From Collinsella sp. AM17-1 (lineage in GTDB: Bacteria > Actinomycetota > Coriobacteriia > Coriobacteriales > Coriobacteriaceae): 34,838 nucleotides of DNA. The notes below the pieces were generated by a model. It searched no databases. It worked only from the letters and a program-made list of their open reading frames with translations, and was not told the origin of the DNA. The DNA is taken from positions 1-34,838 of the forward strand of contig NZ_QRJZ01000009.1 of assembly GCF_003470665.1 (NCBI RefSeq), read 5' to 3'. Below, piece after piece: positions 10,629 to 20,900 of the stretch (its first letter is position 1; each line of letters begins with the position of its first letter). The position numbers and the translations under genes are program-made.

Positions 10629-11939
10629 TTAGGCCTCGGCAGCCTCTTCCAGCTTCTTCTTGGCCAGCTTGCTGTTGGCGATAACGAAGGGAATCCAGAT
10701 GAGCACGCCGACGACAAGCTCGACGACCTGGACTACAACACCCTGCCAACCATGGCCAACAAAGGCATTGAGCAGGATGGGCACACCAAAGGGAACGTCA
10801 ACGGTGTTGCAGGGAAGGAAGCCGATAGAGGTGGCGAACATGGCGATGGCGACGCAGATACCGGAACCAAAGGCAAACGGAATCGCGTAAATCGGGTTAA
10901 GAACCAGCGGGATACCGAAGACGACGGGCTCGGAGATGCCGCAGATGCCAGGCAGGAAGCCGAGCTTAGCGATAGCCTTTTCCTCATCGCGCTTGGAGCA
11001 CAGGAAAATAGCAATGATGAGGCAGAGGGTCATACCAGCGCCACCGGGGGCGACGAAGCAGTTCCAGAAGCCCATGGTGAACGGGGAATCGGGCATGGTG
11101 CCAGCGGCAAGGGCAGCGGTGTTGGCAGCGATTGCCGCATTGAACATGGGGTTGCGCACCGGGGAAACGATGAGACCACCATGGATACCGAGAACCCAGA
11201 AGAGCTGAGACACGACAACGATGATGATAACGCCAGCGGGAGTCTTGAAGGCCGCCTCGAGCGGAGCCTGCATAAGCCCGTAGATCCAGTCGTTGATGTA
11301 GGAGCCGGTAAGGGCCTGGAAGCCAAGGCCGAAGACGGCACTCACGACGAGGACGATAAAGACCGGAATCATAACGTTAAAAGACTGGGAGATACCAGAA
11401 GGAACCGAAGGAGGCATCTTGATCTTGATCTGGTCGATCGTAGAAAGCCAGCAGAAAAGCGAGCCGAACACAACGGCCGTAATCATGCCGACGAAAAGAC
11501 CCTGGGCGCCCATCTGGGTGGTAAGCAGACCAGACACCGGAGCCTCGAGAGCCGTGCCGGCACCGTCGACCTTGATGGAGGCGCAAATCATGGAGATGTA
11601 GGCCGCCACGGAAACGAGCGCCGTCGGATACTCCGGAGCCTTCTTGGCACGGGCCAGGTAAAGGCCAATCAGGAAGGTGATGGGCACCGTCATGAAGGAC
11701 ATGGTGCAGTAGTTGATGGCGGAAAATGCCGGCTCAAGCCCCGCGAGCGCGGGCACCCATTGTGCAAGCCCCGTCGTGGTGGAAGAGACCAATGTCTTGA
11801 GCAGCGTGCCCATAGAGCCCACGATAACGAAGGGCATAAACGCGGTAAAGGCATCCTTAATTGCGGAGAGATATACGTTGTCGCCTACTTTTTCTGCGAC
11901 AACCATCATCACATCTTCGAATTTCTCGGAGAAAGCCAT
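10629..11939 (-). CDS. PTS lactose/cellobiose-type EIIC permease
   Basis: The 436-residue membrane subunit of a Lac-family phosphotransferase system transports a beta-glucoside while phosphorylating it. It begins with the amphipathic MAFSEKFEDVMMVVAEKVGDN segment and then about ten membrane helices. Family hallmarks are WVLGIHGGLIVSPVRNPM (about 245-262) and GISEPVVFGIPLVLNPI (about 335-351). Its partners EIIB and EIIA are immediately upstream in the same operon, and two phospho-glycosidases are downstream. The 96-base gap to the EIIB gene contains two hairpins (11987-12014 and 12022-12035). The ATG is preceded by GCAGGT at 7 bases. Confidence 0.95.
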   Translation of the reverse strand: MAFSEKFEDVMMVVAEKVGDNVYLSAIKDAFTAFMPFVIVGSMGTLLKTLVSSTTTGLAQWVPALAGLEPAFSAINYCTMSFMTVPITFLIGLYLARAKKAPEYPTALVSVAAYISMICASIKVDGAGTALEAPVSGLLTTQMGAQGLFVGMITAVVFGSLFCWLSTIDQIKIKMPPSVPSGISQSFNVMIPVFIVLVVSAVFGLGFQALTGSYINDWIYGLMQAPLEAAFKTPAGVIIIVVVSQLFWVLGIHGGLIVSPVRNPMFNAAIAANTAALAAGTMPDSPFTMGFWNCFVAPGGAGMTLCLIIAIFLCSKRDEEKAIAKLGFLPGICGISEPVVFGIPLVLNPIYAIPFAFGSGICVAIAMFATSIGFLPCNTVDVPFGVPILLNAFVGHGWQGVVVQVVELVVGVLIWIPFVIANSKLAKKKLEEAAEA

Positions 11940-12035
11940 ATGATGTACCTGCTTTCGAAAGTTAATGACGTGCTTTCGGATGTAGACCGCTGTCGAGTGC
12001 TAATCGCACAGCGGCGATTTTGGGCTATTGAGCCC

Positions 12036-12344
12036 TTATGCCTTGGCGACCAGGTCCTCCGCCTGCTTGAGGACCTTGGCGCCATCGCAGCTGCCGTAGG
12101 CAACCGGATCGATTACGGCAACGGGAGCTTTGCCGTCAACGACTTTGGTGAGCTTGCGCTGAAGATGGCGGACCTGCGGGCCAAGCAGCAAAACGTCAAA
12201 GTTTCCGAGTTCCTCGGCAACCTGGCCTTGCTCGACGGCCCAAATCTTGTAATCATCCTTGCCCTGGGCCTTAGCGGCCTCCTCCATCTTGCTCACAACG
12301 AGCGAGGTGCTCATACCAGCGCAGCAAGCCAACATGATGTTCAT
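12036..12344 (-). CDS. PTS lactose/cellobiose-type EIIB
   Basis: The 102-residue cytosolic subunit carries the phospho-cysteine Cys7 in LACCAGMSTSLV, matching the CSAGMSTSLL loop of ChbB-type EIIB. It passes phosphate from EIIA to the incoming sugar at EIIC. The DVLLLGPQVRH segment is also typical. GAAAGGAG precedes the ATG. A hairpin (AAGCGC/GCGCTT, 12361-12381) lies in the 63-base gap after the EIIA gene. Confidence 0.95.
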   Translation of the reverse strand: MNIMLACCAGMSTSLVVSKMEEAAKAQGKDDYKIWAVEQGQVAEELGNFDVLLLGPQVRHLQRKLTKVVDGKAPVAVIDPVAYGSCDGAKVLKQAEDLVAKA

Positions 12345-12407
12345 AACGGACTCCTTTCAAAAGCGCTCATCTTGGGCGCTTGATTGACCAAACTCGGTAT
12401 TTTGGGG

Positions 12408-12728
12408 CTACTTGCCCTTGTACTTGTCGCGATAAAGCTCGATGAAGCGCTCGGCAAAATCACTCGCCATGATGGCCATCGTCAGATGGTCCTCGGCATG
12501 GATCAAGATGATGTTGATATCGACCTCGTTGCCGTTTGCCTCGGCCTGAGTGAGCTCGAACTGCATCTTGTGGGCTGCGCTCATCTCGGACTGCGCCTCG
12601 GCGAGCTGCTTCTCGGCCTCTTCGAAATCGCCATCATGGGCAGCGTCGATCGCCATGAGCGCGGCGGACTTGGCGTTGCCCGCATGCAAAATGATCTGAA
12701 GGGCATTTTCATATTTGCTCTCGTCCAT
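12408..12728 (-). CDS. PTS lactose/cellobiose-type EIIA
   Basis: The 106-residue, all-helical subunit forms trimers in this family. Conserved parts are LHAGNAKSAALMAI near the N-terminus and the active-site IHAEDHLTMA, with His77 as the predicted phospho-histidine and Asp80 as the metal-binding partner. It receives phosphate from HPr. It starts 12 bases after the regulator's stop codon, with GAAGGAG in the gap, so regulator and PTS are probably one transcript. Confidence 0.95.
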   Translation of the reverse strand: MDESKYENALQIILHAGNAKSAALMAIDAAHDGDFEEAEKQLAEAQSEMSAAHKMQFELTQAEANGNEVDINIILIHAEDHLTMAIMASDFAERFIELYRDKYKGK

Positions 12729-12740
12729 CGGTGTCTCCTT

Positions 12741-14672
12741 CTACTCGTTGTCGTCTGTTTTTCCATACATATTCAAAAGCTTGACGACGGTATCCCATCG
12801 CTGGTTGTCGACAAGCTCCTGGATAGCCTCTTTGCTGGTAAGCATCTTGGCCATACTGCGGTAGAAACGGTCAAGCTTCTTGTTCTTAGCCTTTGAAACC
12901 GATACGAGAAAGACCGCCCGTACCGCCTGCCCGTTCCATTCGACCGGCTCGCGCAGTAGTCCAACGCAAACAAACGTCTCGTCCGTCACGGCCTTGACCG
13001 AATGGGGCATGGCGACCTGATTGCCAAAACTCGTCTGCGCGAGTTCCTCGCGACGCATGACCAGCTGCTTAAACTCGTCAGGCACGTTACACATGGCAGC
13101 AACCTGCTCGCATAGAATTGAGATGACCTCGTTCTTGTCTGCAGCGACTATATCGGAGACAAATAGGTCAGCCGAAAAATAAGGTGCAAGATCACCGGTG
13201 ACATTTGCACCGGCAAGAATCTCCCGAACATCGTGCATGTCGTCGGCATCGAGAAAGAAACTCACCTCGCGCACGGGCACCGGAAGCGCTCTATGCAGGG
13301 GCACCGTGGTAAATACGTAATCAATACCCGTCATATCGATACTGTCGATATGCGAGGCATCGCAAGTCAGGATCTTGTCCACGAGGGCACCAAACTCCTG
13401 GCGGTATCGGTACTCGAGAAGCTTGGCGCTTCCCTGTCCGCTTGCGCATACCACGAGGATATTTTTACGCGGGGCCTCGCTCTTCTGGCGCTCAAGCGCC
13501 AGGGCAAAGGCAAGTGCGATATAGCCGATCTCGTCGTCCGAAAGACAGCTACCGTAGTGCTCGGCAAGGATGACCGACGAATCGAGTGCCATCGAATACG
13601 CGAGCGCGAATCGCTCCTTGATATCGGCAAGCAGCGGGTTATCGATATGCATGCGATATTTGAGGCGCACGGCAAGCGGAACGATATGACGCGCGAGGTT
13701 CATGCGAAGCTCAAGATCGCCGCGAAAATCAAAGTGATAGGAATCCCAGATGCACTCGAGCATCTCGGTGACCACATCCCAAACTTCGTCGGAAATTACG
13801 AGACCTTCATCGGCACCATCAGGACCAGCATACAGAGACTGCTTTCCCGCAAGGTGAATGGCGATATAGGCAACTTCCTCCTCTGGGAGTCGAATGTCGA
13901 AAGCCTTCTCGATACCCAAAGCCACACACCCGGCCACCGCAAACTCGCGCGCTGTACGTAACTTCTCAATATGGTCGGCTTCGAGAGGGACGTAGCACTG
14001 CTCGCGGATTCGCCAAATGGCGACCGCGATATGAACCAGCAGGTTTTGATAGGCCGCTGAGTTGATTTGGAAGCCTTCCTCGGCAATGACTTCATTAACA
14101 CAGGCGGCAATCGTGTCGAGGGTCACCTGGTTCTGAGAATCGCTCTCACGATGCTCTGCAAGCTTGTCGAGCGTAATGTTTGCCAGACAGAGACGGCGCG
14201 ACATCTCCGAGCCGCTCACGCGAATCCCGTAATGAGGACGCCGCTCAAGTTTAAGATCGAACTTAGCAAGCTGCGCCTCGACGCGCTTAAGATCGCCTGA
14301 AATAGCGTTGCGGGATACATAGAGGATCTCCGAAAGATCGTCCAAAGTGATCCAGTCAACGCGACTCAACAGGTCGTTCAACAAGTAGTCAACACGCCCC
14401 TCGCTCGTAGAGGGAATTGGCTTGAGGCCTCCATTGGATGCATCATCCCTGATTGAGCGGTATGCGTCGTAATCGACGATCTTAAGGGAATAACCTCCAC
14501 CGCGACGTTTATGGATATGAGCTTCAGGCTCGAGAGCAGCATTGAGCTTCTTAACGTAAGTGCGAATCGTGCGATCGCTCACGCCAAACTCTTCGCAAAG
14601 ACGATCGGGCGAAACATCGGGATTGCCCTCGATATAGTCAAGTACTTTTTGAACCTGCGAATCTAACACCAA
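12741..14672 (-). CDS. PRD-domain, PTS-controlled transcriptional activator (LicR/MtlR type)
   Basis: This 643-residue multidomain regulator contains two N-terminal helix-turn-helix domains (about 5-60 and 95-145), PRD1 (about 185-290), PRD2 (about 295-400), an EIIB-like domain with Cys409 in ILVVCASGQGSA and an EIIA-like C-terminal domain with His557 in AMPHSV. PRD histidines are seen at 214, 273 and 329. The fourth expected one is Ala388 in EIGYIALAFALAL, where EIxYLALHF is usual. Such proteins activate their operon according to phosphorylation by HPr and the cognate EIIB. LicR of Bacillus controls a similar PTS plus phospho-glucosidase operon. I prefer the TTG start at 14672, since GGAGG lies 7 bases before it; the ATG at 14690 lacks a ribosome-binding site. 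Confidence 0.92.
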   Translation of the reverse strand: MVLDSQVQKVLDYIEGNPDVSPDRLCEEFGVSDRTIRTYVKKLNAALEPEAHIHKRRGGGYSLKIVDYDAYRSIRDDASNGGLKPIPSTSEGRVDYLLNDLLSRVDWITLDDLSEILYVSRNAISGDLKRVEAQLAKFDLKLERRPHYGIRVSGSEMSRRLCLANITLDKLAEHRESDSQNQVTLDTIAACVNEVIAEEGFQINSAAYQNLLVHIAVAIWRIREQCYVPLEADHIEKLRTAREFAVAGCVALGIEKAFDIRLPEEEVAYIAIHLAGKQSLYAGPDGADEGLVISDEVWDVVTEMLECIWDSYHFDFRGDLELRMNLARHIVPLAVRLKYRMHIDNPLLADIKERFALAYSMALDSSVILAEHYGSCLSDDEIGYIALAFALALERQKSEAPRKNILVVCASGQGSAKLLEYRYRQEFGALVDKILTCDASHIDSIDMTGIDYVFTTVPLHRALPVPVREVSFFLDADDMHDVREILAGANVTGDLAPYFSADLFVSDIVAADKNEVISILCEQVAAMCNVPDEFKQLVMRREELAQTSFGNQVAMPHSVKAVTDETFVCVGLLREPVEWNGQAVRAVFLVSVSKAKNKKLDRFYRSMAKMLTSKEAIQELVDNQRWDTVVKLLNMYGKTDDNE

Positions 14673-14790
14673 CGTTCCACCTCCCCGCATCTATCCGACA
14701 ATTAGAAAGATACAAGGTTTATGAAAGGCGTTCCACAATCTCGATTTCCCCAGAAGTCGGAAGTCTCTTGGGTGGAAACGGAAAAACCGA

Positions 14791-15471
14791 TTAGCGCATA
14801 AACGGGTTGTGCTCAAGCTCTGTTTGCATGGTGGTTGAGGGCCCGTGGCCAACGAGGCAAGTCGTGTCGGCGGGGAGAAGCCGGGCGAGCTTGGAGAGTG
14901 AGCGCATGATCGCTGCCTCGTCTCCTCCAGAAAGATCGGTGCGGCCGTGACTGCCAGGGAACAGTGTGTCGCCCACGAAAGCGATATTTCCCTGCTCGGT
15001 GGCGGCGAATAGAACGATGCCGCCCGGCGTATGCCCTGGTGTCTCGATCACCTGCAGGCAGATATCGCCCACCTCAATCGTATCGCCCTCGGCGAGCAGG
15101 CGTGTCGGCTCCCCGGGGTCGGGCGTCTCAATGCCCCACATAGCTCGCTGTTCCTCGATGTTCGCATGCGGCACCGCCACATCCTTAGCGCACAGCTCAT
15201 ACCAGCAGCCCTCGCCAACGGTGGTTCGCACGCCGGCAACACCGCCAACATGATCGGCATGCCCATGAGTGCATACGGCGCCAAGCACGCGTACGCCGGG
15301 ATGCTCGTCTCGAATATGCTCCACCAAGCGCTCGCCTTCCCATGCGGGGTCGATAATCACGCACTCATTGTTCGAAATAACAGCATAGCTATTGGTCTGA
15401 ATGGGACCGTTTACGAGCGTCTCGATCTCGACCGATCCCTTGGGAGTTAAATCCAAGGACACCGTTCTCAT
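14791..15471 (-). CDS. Metallo-beta-lactamase-fold hydrolase (glyoxalase II-like)
   Basis: This 226-residue cytosolic enzyme carries the binuclear metal site THGHADHVGG (His69, His71, Asp73, His74), a further metal His in ETPGHTPGG, Asp167-region FVGDTLFPGSHGRTD and a final His in LVGHGPST. It resembles hydroxyacylglutathione-hydrolase-like thioesterases found beside rel genes in many Gram-positive bacteria. The substrate is not known. It lies 84 bases after the rel stop codon with a strong hairpin in the gap. GAGGAGAAGG precedes the ATG. Confidence 0.92.
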   Translation of the reverse strand: MRTVSLDLTPKGSVEIETLVNGPIQTNSYAVISNNECVIIDPAWEGERLVEHIRDEHPGVRVLGAVCTHGHADHVGGVAGVRTTVGEGCWYELCAKDVAVPHANIEEQRAMWGIETPDPGEPTRLLAEGDTIEVGDICLQVIETPGHTPGGIVLFAATEQGNIAFVGDTLFPGSHGRTDLSGGDEAAIMRSLSKLARLLPADTTCLVGHGPSTTMQTELEHNPFMR

Positions 15472-15491
15472 GTCCTTCTCCTCTCTATAGA

Positions 15492-15519
15492 ACTCGAGGC
15501 ATCAAACGATGCCTCGAGT
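15492..15519 (-). terminator. Perfect 12-bp hairpin between rel and the hydrolase gene
   Basis: ACTCGAGGCATC and GATGCCTCGAGT pair around a four-base loop, followed on the minus strand by TTCTATAG. The T run is weak, so it may be a partial terminator that lets some transcription reach the hydrolase gene. Confidence 0.55.
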
Positions 15520-15555
15520 GTAGCGAATATCGATAATGTGGCTCATTCGTCGCGA

Positions 15556-17916
15556 CTAAACGCGGCGCTTAAGCTGGGCTCCACCCTCGCCGGGCATCAG
15601 GCGGCGCGCGTCGTAGACCGAGTCGACGCTGCTGATAGAGGCCAGCAGCGGATCCAGACCGCTCGCGTCCGAGATCTCGACCATGAAGCGCAGGGTTGCA
15701 ATACCCTCGCGATTGGTCGACGTGGCGGCCGAAAGGATATTGCCGCCCGCATCGCCAATGGCGATGGTGACATCCTTGAGCAGGCCCATGCGGTCCAGGC
15801 ACTCGACCACGATCTCGACCTGGAAGAGGGTGTCGGCAGCGCCGTCCCACTCCACTTCGATCATGCGCTCGGGATGCTCCATAAGACCCTTGACGTTGGG
15901 GCAGTTGGCGCGATGCACCGAAACGCCACGACCGCGCGTGATGAAGCCGACGATATCGTCGCCCGTCACCGGATTGCAGCAATGAGCCAGACGGACCAGC
16001 AGACCGCTGCTGCTCTCGCCCTTGACGATAATGCCGTTGCTGGCACTCTTGTCGCGCTTTTGCGGCTTGCGGTTGGAGCCGCGAGCAGGCTGCTTGACGA
16101 CCTCGGCAATGGCTTCGGTCTTGGTGAGCTGCTCCTCAGGCTTGGGGTCCAAGATTTGCTCGACCTTGTTACCCACAGCGCGCGGGGCAACCTTGCCGGC
16201 GCCGACGGCGGCAAACAGGTCCTCGAGCTGCTTGTAGTTAAACTGCTCCGCCACGGCGTTGAGCGCACGCGTGGATCGCGGCGTAGAGATGCCATATCCG
16301 CGCTTGCGCAGGTCCTTGGCCAGTATATCGCGGCCGGCAGCAGCGTCATCGTCTTTGGTCGCGGCGGCAAAATAGCGGCGGATCTTTGACTTGGCGGAAG
16401 GTGTCTTAACGATCTTAAGCCAATCACGCGACGGCTTGGAACTCTTGTTGGTCAGGATCTCGACACGGTCGCCCGTCTTGATCTCGTGCGTGAGCGGGGC
16501 CACCGCACCGTTGATCTTAGCGCCGACGCAGTGGTTGCCCACCTCGGTGTGAACGGCGTAGGCAAAGTCGAGCGGCGTGGAGCCGGCACGAAGTGCCATG
16601 ACCTCGCCCTTGGGCGTAAAGACAAAGATCTCTTGATCGAAGAGGTCGACCTTCAGCGAGTGCAGGTATTCCTTGGCATCGGTGATCTCATCAGACGCAG
16701 CCCAATCGAGCGAATGTTTGAGCCAGTTAATCTGATCGTCCAGACGCTGCGCATCGTTGGTCTTGGAGGCAGACGATCCGCCCGACTTCTTATAGAGCCA
16801 GTGGGCGGCAATGCCGTACTCGGCCTGCTCATGCATCTCGTAGGTTCGAATCTGAATCTCGAGCGGACGAGCCGTGGGGCCGATAACCGTCGTGTGGAGC
16901 GACTGGTAGTTATTGACCTTGGGCATGGCGATATAGTCTTTAAAGCGACCGGGCATGGGGTGCCATAGTGTGTGCACCGCGCCGAGCGTGGAGTAGCAAT
17001 CGCGCACCGAATGCGTGATGACGCGCAGTGCCACCAGGTCGTAGATCTCGGAGAATTCCTTGCCCTTGCGCTTCATCTTTTGATAGATGGACCAATAGTG
17101 CTTGGAACGGCCGTTGATCTGGAAGCCTTCCAAGCCGATGCGGTTGAGCTCGTCGGTGAGCGTCTTGATGGTCTCGGCCAGATAGCGCTCGCGAACCTCG
17201 CGCGACTCGGCTACCATGCGCGCGATGCGCTGGTAGGCATCGGGCTCCAGGTAGAAGAAGGACAGGTCCTCGAGCTCCCACTTAATGGAGCTCATGCCCA
17301 GACGGTCGGCCAGGGGCGCATACACGTCCATGGTCTCGCGGGCCTTAAACAGGCGACGGTCCTCGCGAAGGGCCGCCAGCGTACGCATGTTATGCAGGCG
17401 GTCGGCAAGCTTGACGATGATAACGCGGATGTCCTTGGACATGGCGAGAAACATCTTGCGCAGTGTAAGCGCCTGCTTCTCGTCCATGCTATCGACTTCG
17501 ATGTTGGTGAGCTTGGTCACGCCATCGACGAGCTCGGCCACCGTATCGCCAAACAGGCCGGAAACATCGGCAAGCGAGGTCTCGGTATCCTCAACGGTAT
17601 CGTGAAGCAGCGCGGCGCACACCACGTCACAGTCCATCTTGAGATCGGCCAAAATGATAGCCACCTCGACGGGATGGTTGATGTACATCTCACCCGAGCG
17701 CCGCTTTTGGTTGCAGTGCTTCTCGGCAGCAAAGCAATAGGCCTGCTCCACCTTGGAGAAGTCGTCCTCATTCATATATTTGAGGCACAGGCGCTCCAGC
17801 TTGTCGTAGCTGTCCGCCATAATCTCGGGCGGCAGCTCATCGGCATGCTTATAGTGCTCCATCTCCGAAAACGGCTGGAGGGTGGAATCATGGGCGGTAC
17901 GGGCTGCGGCATCCAT
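15556..17916 (-). CDS. rel: Bifunctional (p)ppGpp synthetase/hydrolase, RelA/SpoT family
   Basis: This 786-residue long RSH protein makes and degrades the stringent-response alarmone. The HD hydrolase domain is intact (INHPVEVA with His81, LLHDTVEDT with His105-Asp106, and ADRLHNMRT). The synthetase domain contains RFKDYIAMPKVNNYQSLHTT (about 324-343) and the catalytic Glu353 in PLEIQIRT. A TGS domain (about 405-470, IFVFTPKGEVMALRAGSTPL) and a C-terminal ACT domain (about 710-780) follow. Both activities are predicted active. It starts 15 bases after the recJ-recQ stop, with AAGGGGA as ribosome-binding site, so the two are co-transcribed. Confidence 0.97.
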   Translation of the reverse strand: MDAAARTAHDSTLQPFSEMEHYKHADELPPEIMADSYDKLERLCLKYMNEDDFSKVEQAYCFAAEKHCNQKRRSGEMYINHPVEVAIILADLKMDCDVVCAALLHDTVEDTETSLADVSGLFGDTVAELVDGVTKLTNIEVDSMDEKQALTLRKMFLAMSKDIRVIIVKLADRLHNMRTLAALREDRRLFKARETMDVYAPLADRLGMSSIKWELEDLSFFYLEPDAYQRIARMVAESREVRERYLAETIKTLTDELNRIGLEGFQINGRSKHYWSIYQKMKRKGKEFSEIYDLVALRVITHSVRDCYSTLGAVHTLWHPMPGRFKDYIAMPKVNNYQSLHTTVIGPTARPLEIQIRTYEMHEQAEYGIAAHWLYKKSGGSSASKTNDAQRLDDQINWLKHSLDWAASDEITDAKEYLHSLKVDLFDQEIFVFTPKGEVMALRAGSTPLDFAYAVHTEVGNHCVGAKINGAVAPLTHEIKTGDRVEILTNKSSKPSRDWLKIVKTPSAKSKIRRYFAAATKDDDAAAGRDILAKDLRKRGYGISTPRSTRALNAVAEQFNYKQLEDLFAAVGAGKVAPRAVGNKVEQILDPKPEEQLTKTEAIAEVVKQPARGSNRKPQKRDKSASNGIIVKGESSSGLLVRLAHCCNPVTGDDIVGFITRGRGVSVHRANCPNVKGLMEHPERMIEVEWDGAADTLFQVEIVVECLDRMGLLKDVTIAIGDAGGNILSAATSTNREGIATLRFMVEISDASGLDPLLASISSVDSVYDARRLMPGEGGAQLKRRV

Positions 17917-17931
17917 CGAGGTCCCCTTCCC

Positions 17932-20900
17932 CTAGGCCCGTGGTACGATCGGGCGGTTAACTTTGGCTAGCATATCAGAAGCGCACGAATCGAGCGCCCA
18001 GCTCCGGAAAGCCGAGAACTCCATGCGCGAGCGCAAGCCCTCCAAATAGCGAATCGACCTGCTCAATTGCACGCGGCCGGGGTTTTCGGCCATCGCGATG
18101 CGACGGGTGTCGTCAAACCCCGAAACGCGGCAGAAACCAAGCTCTTCGAAGATGCCCAGGCCGCTTTCCACCGAGCGCTCGTCGACCGGCGTGCGGGCAT
18201 CGATGGCAAGGCACATCTGAGCGATGTCGATATCGCTCGCGCTAAACGAGTCGTCTCCGGTCTTGCCGCGGTTGGAGCGCCACATGGTCTGCAGCGCGCG
18301 ATAGAGCGTGACGAGCTCGTCGCGCTCGGGCGCATAGCAGTCGAGCAGGCGCTCGTTAATGCGGGCGTCACGCGACGAATAGAGCAGGTGAATCACGGCA
18401 GGTAGGCCGTCGCGACCGGCGCGTCCGCTCATCTGGTTGAACTCGATGGCGCCAAACGGCATGTGGTAGAGCACGACATGGCGGATATCGGGCAGGTTCA
18501 CGCCCTCACCAAAGGCAGAGGTCGAAACGATGCAACTGAGGCTTCCGTCTCGAAACGCTTCCTCGACACGGCGACGATCGAAGCGCGCAAGACCCGCGTT
18601 GTAGAACGCGATGCGGGCCGCGCAATCGGGTACCCGCTTGCGCAGCGTCTTGGCAAGCGCCACGGACTGGTCGCGCGAGTTAACGTAGATGACGGTCTTC
18701 TCCCCCGTCGCCACGATGGACACCAGGCGGTTCTCGCGGCTCGCAAGGTCTCGGTCGTCCTCGAGCTGCAAGTTCTCGCGCACCGTCTCGTCGACCACCG
18801 TACGGGTAATCGGTAGCACGCGGGCGAGCTCGGCCACAACCGGAGCCGTCGCGGTGGCCGTCGCCGCCATAACGACCGGGTCGCCCAGGGCCTTGAGGAT
18901 ATCGGGCATGTCGAGATAGGCGCTGCGGTCGCCGCCCTTGGCAAGACCGGCATGATGCGCCTCATCGATAACGACAAAACCGATGCGCCCCGAACGCGCA
19001 AAGCGGTCGCGGTGAATGGACAAGAACTCGGGCGTCGTGAGCACGATGCCGGTGCGACCCGAAGCCAAGCCGGCAAACACGTCATCGCGCGCCGCCTCCA
19101 CGGTCTCGCCGGTCAGCACGCCTACGCCAATGCCGAGCGCGGCCATCGTCGACGAGAGGTGATAGGCCTGGTCGGCAACGAGCGCACGCAGCGGATAGAC
19201 AAAGATGCTCGCACGCCCACGAAGGACTGCCTCGCGCGCGGCATGCACATGGAAGATAAGAGACTTGCCGCGCCCCGTTCCCATAACGGCCAGAACGCTT
19301 TGGTGATCGGCCAGGGCATCGAGCGCCTCGACCTGCGCACGGTGCGGCTGGTTCGCTCCGATAAAACTGTGAATGAGAGAGCGTGTGAGCTCGGTATAGG
19401 AAAGCTGGGCGAGCGTTTGGCGCTTGCGGGACTCCAGACAAAGACCGGCGTCCGCAGGCTCCACGCCGCGGCGAAGCTCACATGCCGGGTCGTCAACGCT
19501 GGGCGCCGTGGTATCGCGGAGCAAGACATCCTTGATCATGAGCTTGGGCTTTACGCGACCTTGCCAATGCTCAGCCACGGCCTCGAACACCAAGTCGACG
19601 GCGCTATCGCAATTGATGAGCTTATCGATCTGCGGCACGCGGAACATAATGGCCGGCACACTCGCGGCGCCATCGGTCGCCACGAAGCGCATGTGCTCGC
19701 CGGTTTTGCCCACCACGGCGCGATCGCACATTGTCACGCCCTCGGCCGCCAACAGCGGCACCTTGTTGCCCTGGCCAAACGGCTCAAGACGGGAGATCTG
19801 CTCGATGGTCTCAATATTCAGCTCGGAGAGGTCGACGGTGGCGGCAACCTCGTCGGTGTCCTCAAAGTCCTCGGCGGGAAGCTCGGACAGCACGGCGGAA
19901 AGGCGACGACGGAACTCGTCGAGCTTAGACGCCTCGATGGTCACGCCCACCGCACCCGCATGCCCGCCGCGACGAATCAACAGGTCGGAACAGCGTTCTA
20001 CGGCTTCGAACAGGTTGACCTTGCCCACCGAGCGACCCGAACCGCGCGCGATACCGCCCTCGATCGAGAACAGCAGCGCCGGCACGTGATAGCGGTTGGT
20101 CAGACGGCTTGCCACGATGCCCTTGACGCCCTCGTGCCAGCCTTCGCCGCCCACGACGATCGCGCGTCCGCCATCATAGGTCTCCTCGACCTTTGCCATG
20201 GCATCGCGCGTGAGCTCCGCCTCGATCTCGCGACGCTGGCGGTTGATTTCCTCGAGCTCAGCCGCCAGTGCGCTTGCCTCGATAGGATCGCGGGCAAGCA
20301 GCAGGTCAAGTGCCAGCTTGGGATCAGCCATGCGGCCAGCGGCGTTCAAGCGGGGAATGAGCGAAAATGACAGGCCATCGGCCGTAATGGTAGAAAGGTC
20401 GGCCTTGGCGAGTGCGGCAAGTGCGATGTAGCCGGGACGAGCCGTCACGCGCATCTGCTGGATGCCCTCGGCGACCAGCGCGCGGTTCTCGGGCGTGAGC
20501 GGCATCATGTCGGACACGGTGCCCAGCGCCGCGACCTCGATTAGCGAACGCCAATACGACGGCTTGCCCAGATGCTCACCCAGGACCTGCACCAACTTGA
20601 GCGCCACGCCGGCACCGGCAAGCTCGCGCGAGGGACCCTCGTCCTCGAGCTTTGGGTCGGTCAGAGGCACGCCCTGCGGCACCTGATCGGAGGGCTCGTG
20701 ATGGTCCGTGACCACCAAATCAATCCCCAGGCTCTCCAGATAGGAGACCTCTTCCTTGGCGGCAATACCGTTATCGACGGTCACGATCAGGTTGGGTTGA
20801 GCGAGCTCGTTCACGCGGTCGAGCGCCGCACGCGACAGACCGTAGCCCTCGTCAAAGCGATGAGGAATAAACGGTGTGACATCGGCGCCAAACGTGCGCA

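Noticed and set aside
10752..12383. A plus-strand open frame of 543 codons opposite the EIIC and EIIB genes
   Set aside because: It is antisense to PTS genes with clear active-site motifs and has a highly charged, repetitive shadow-type composition.
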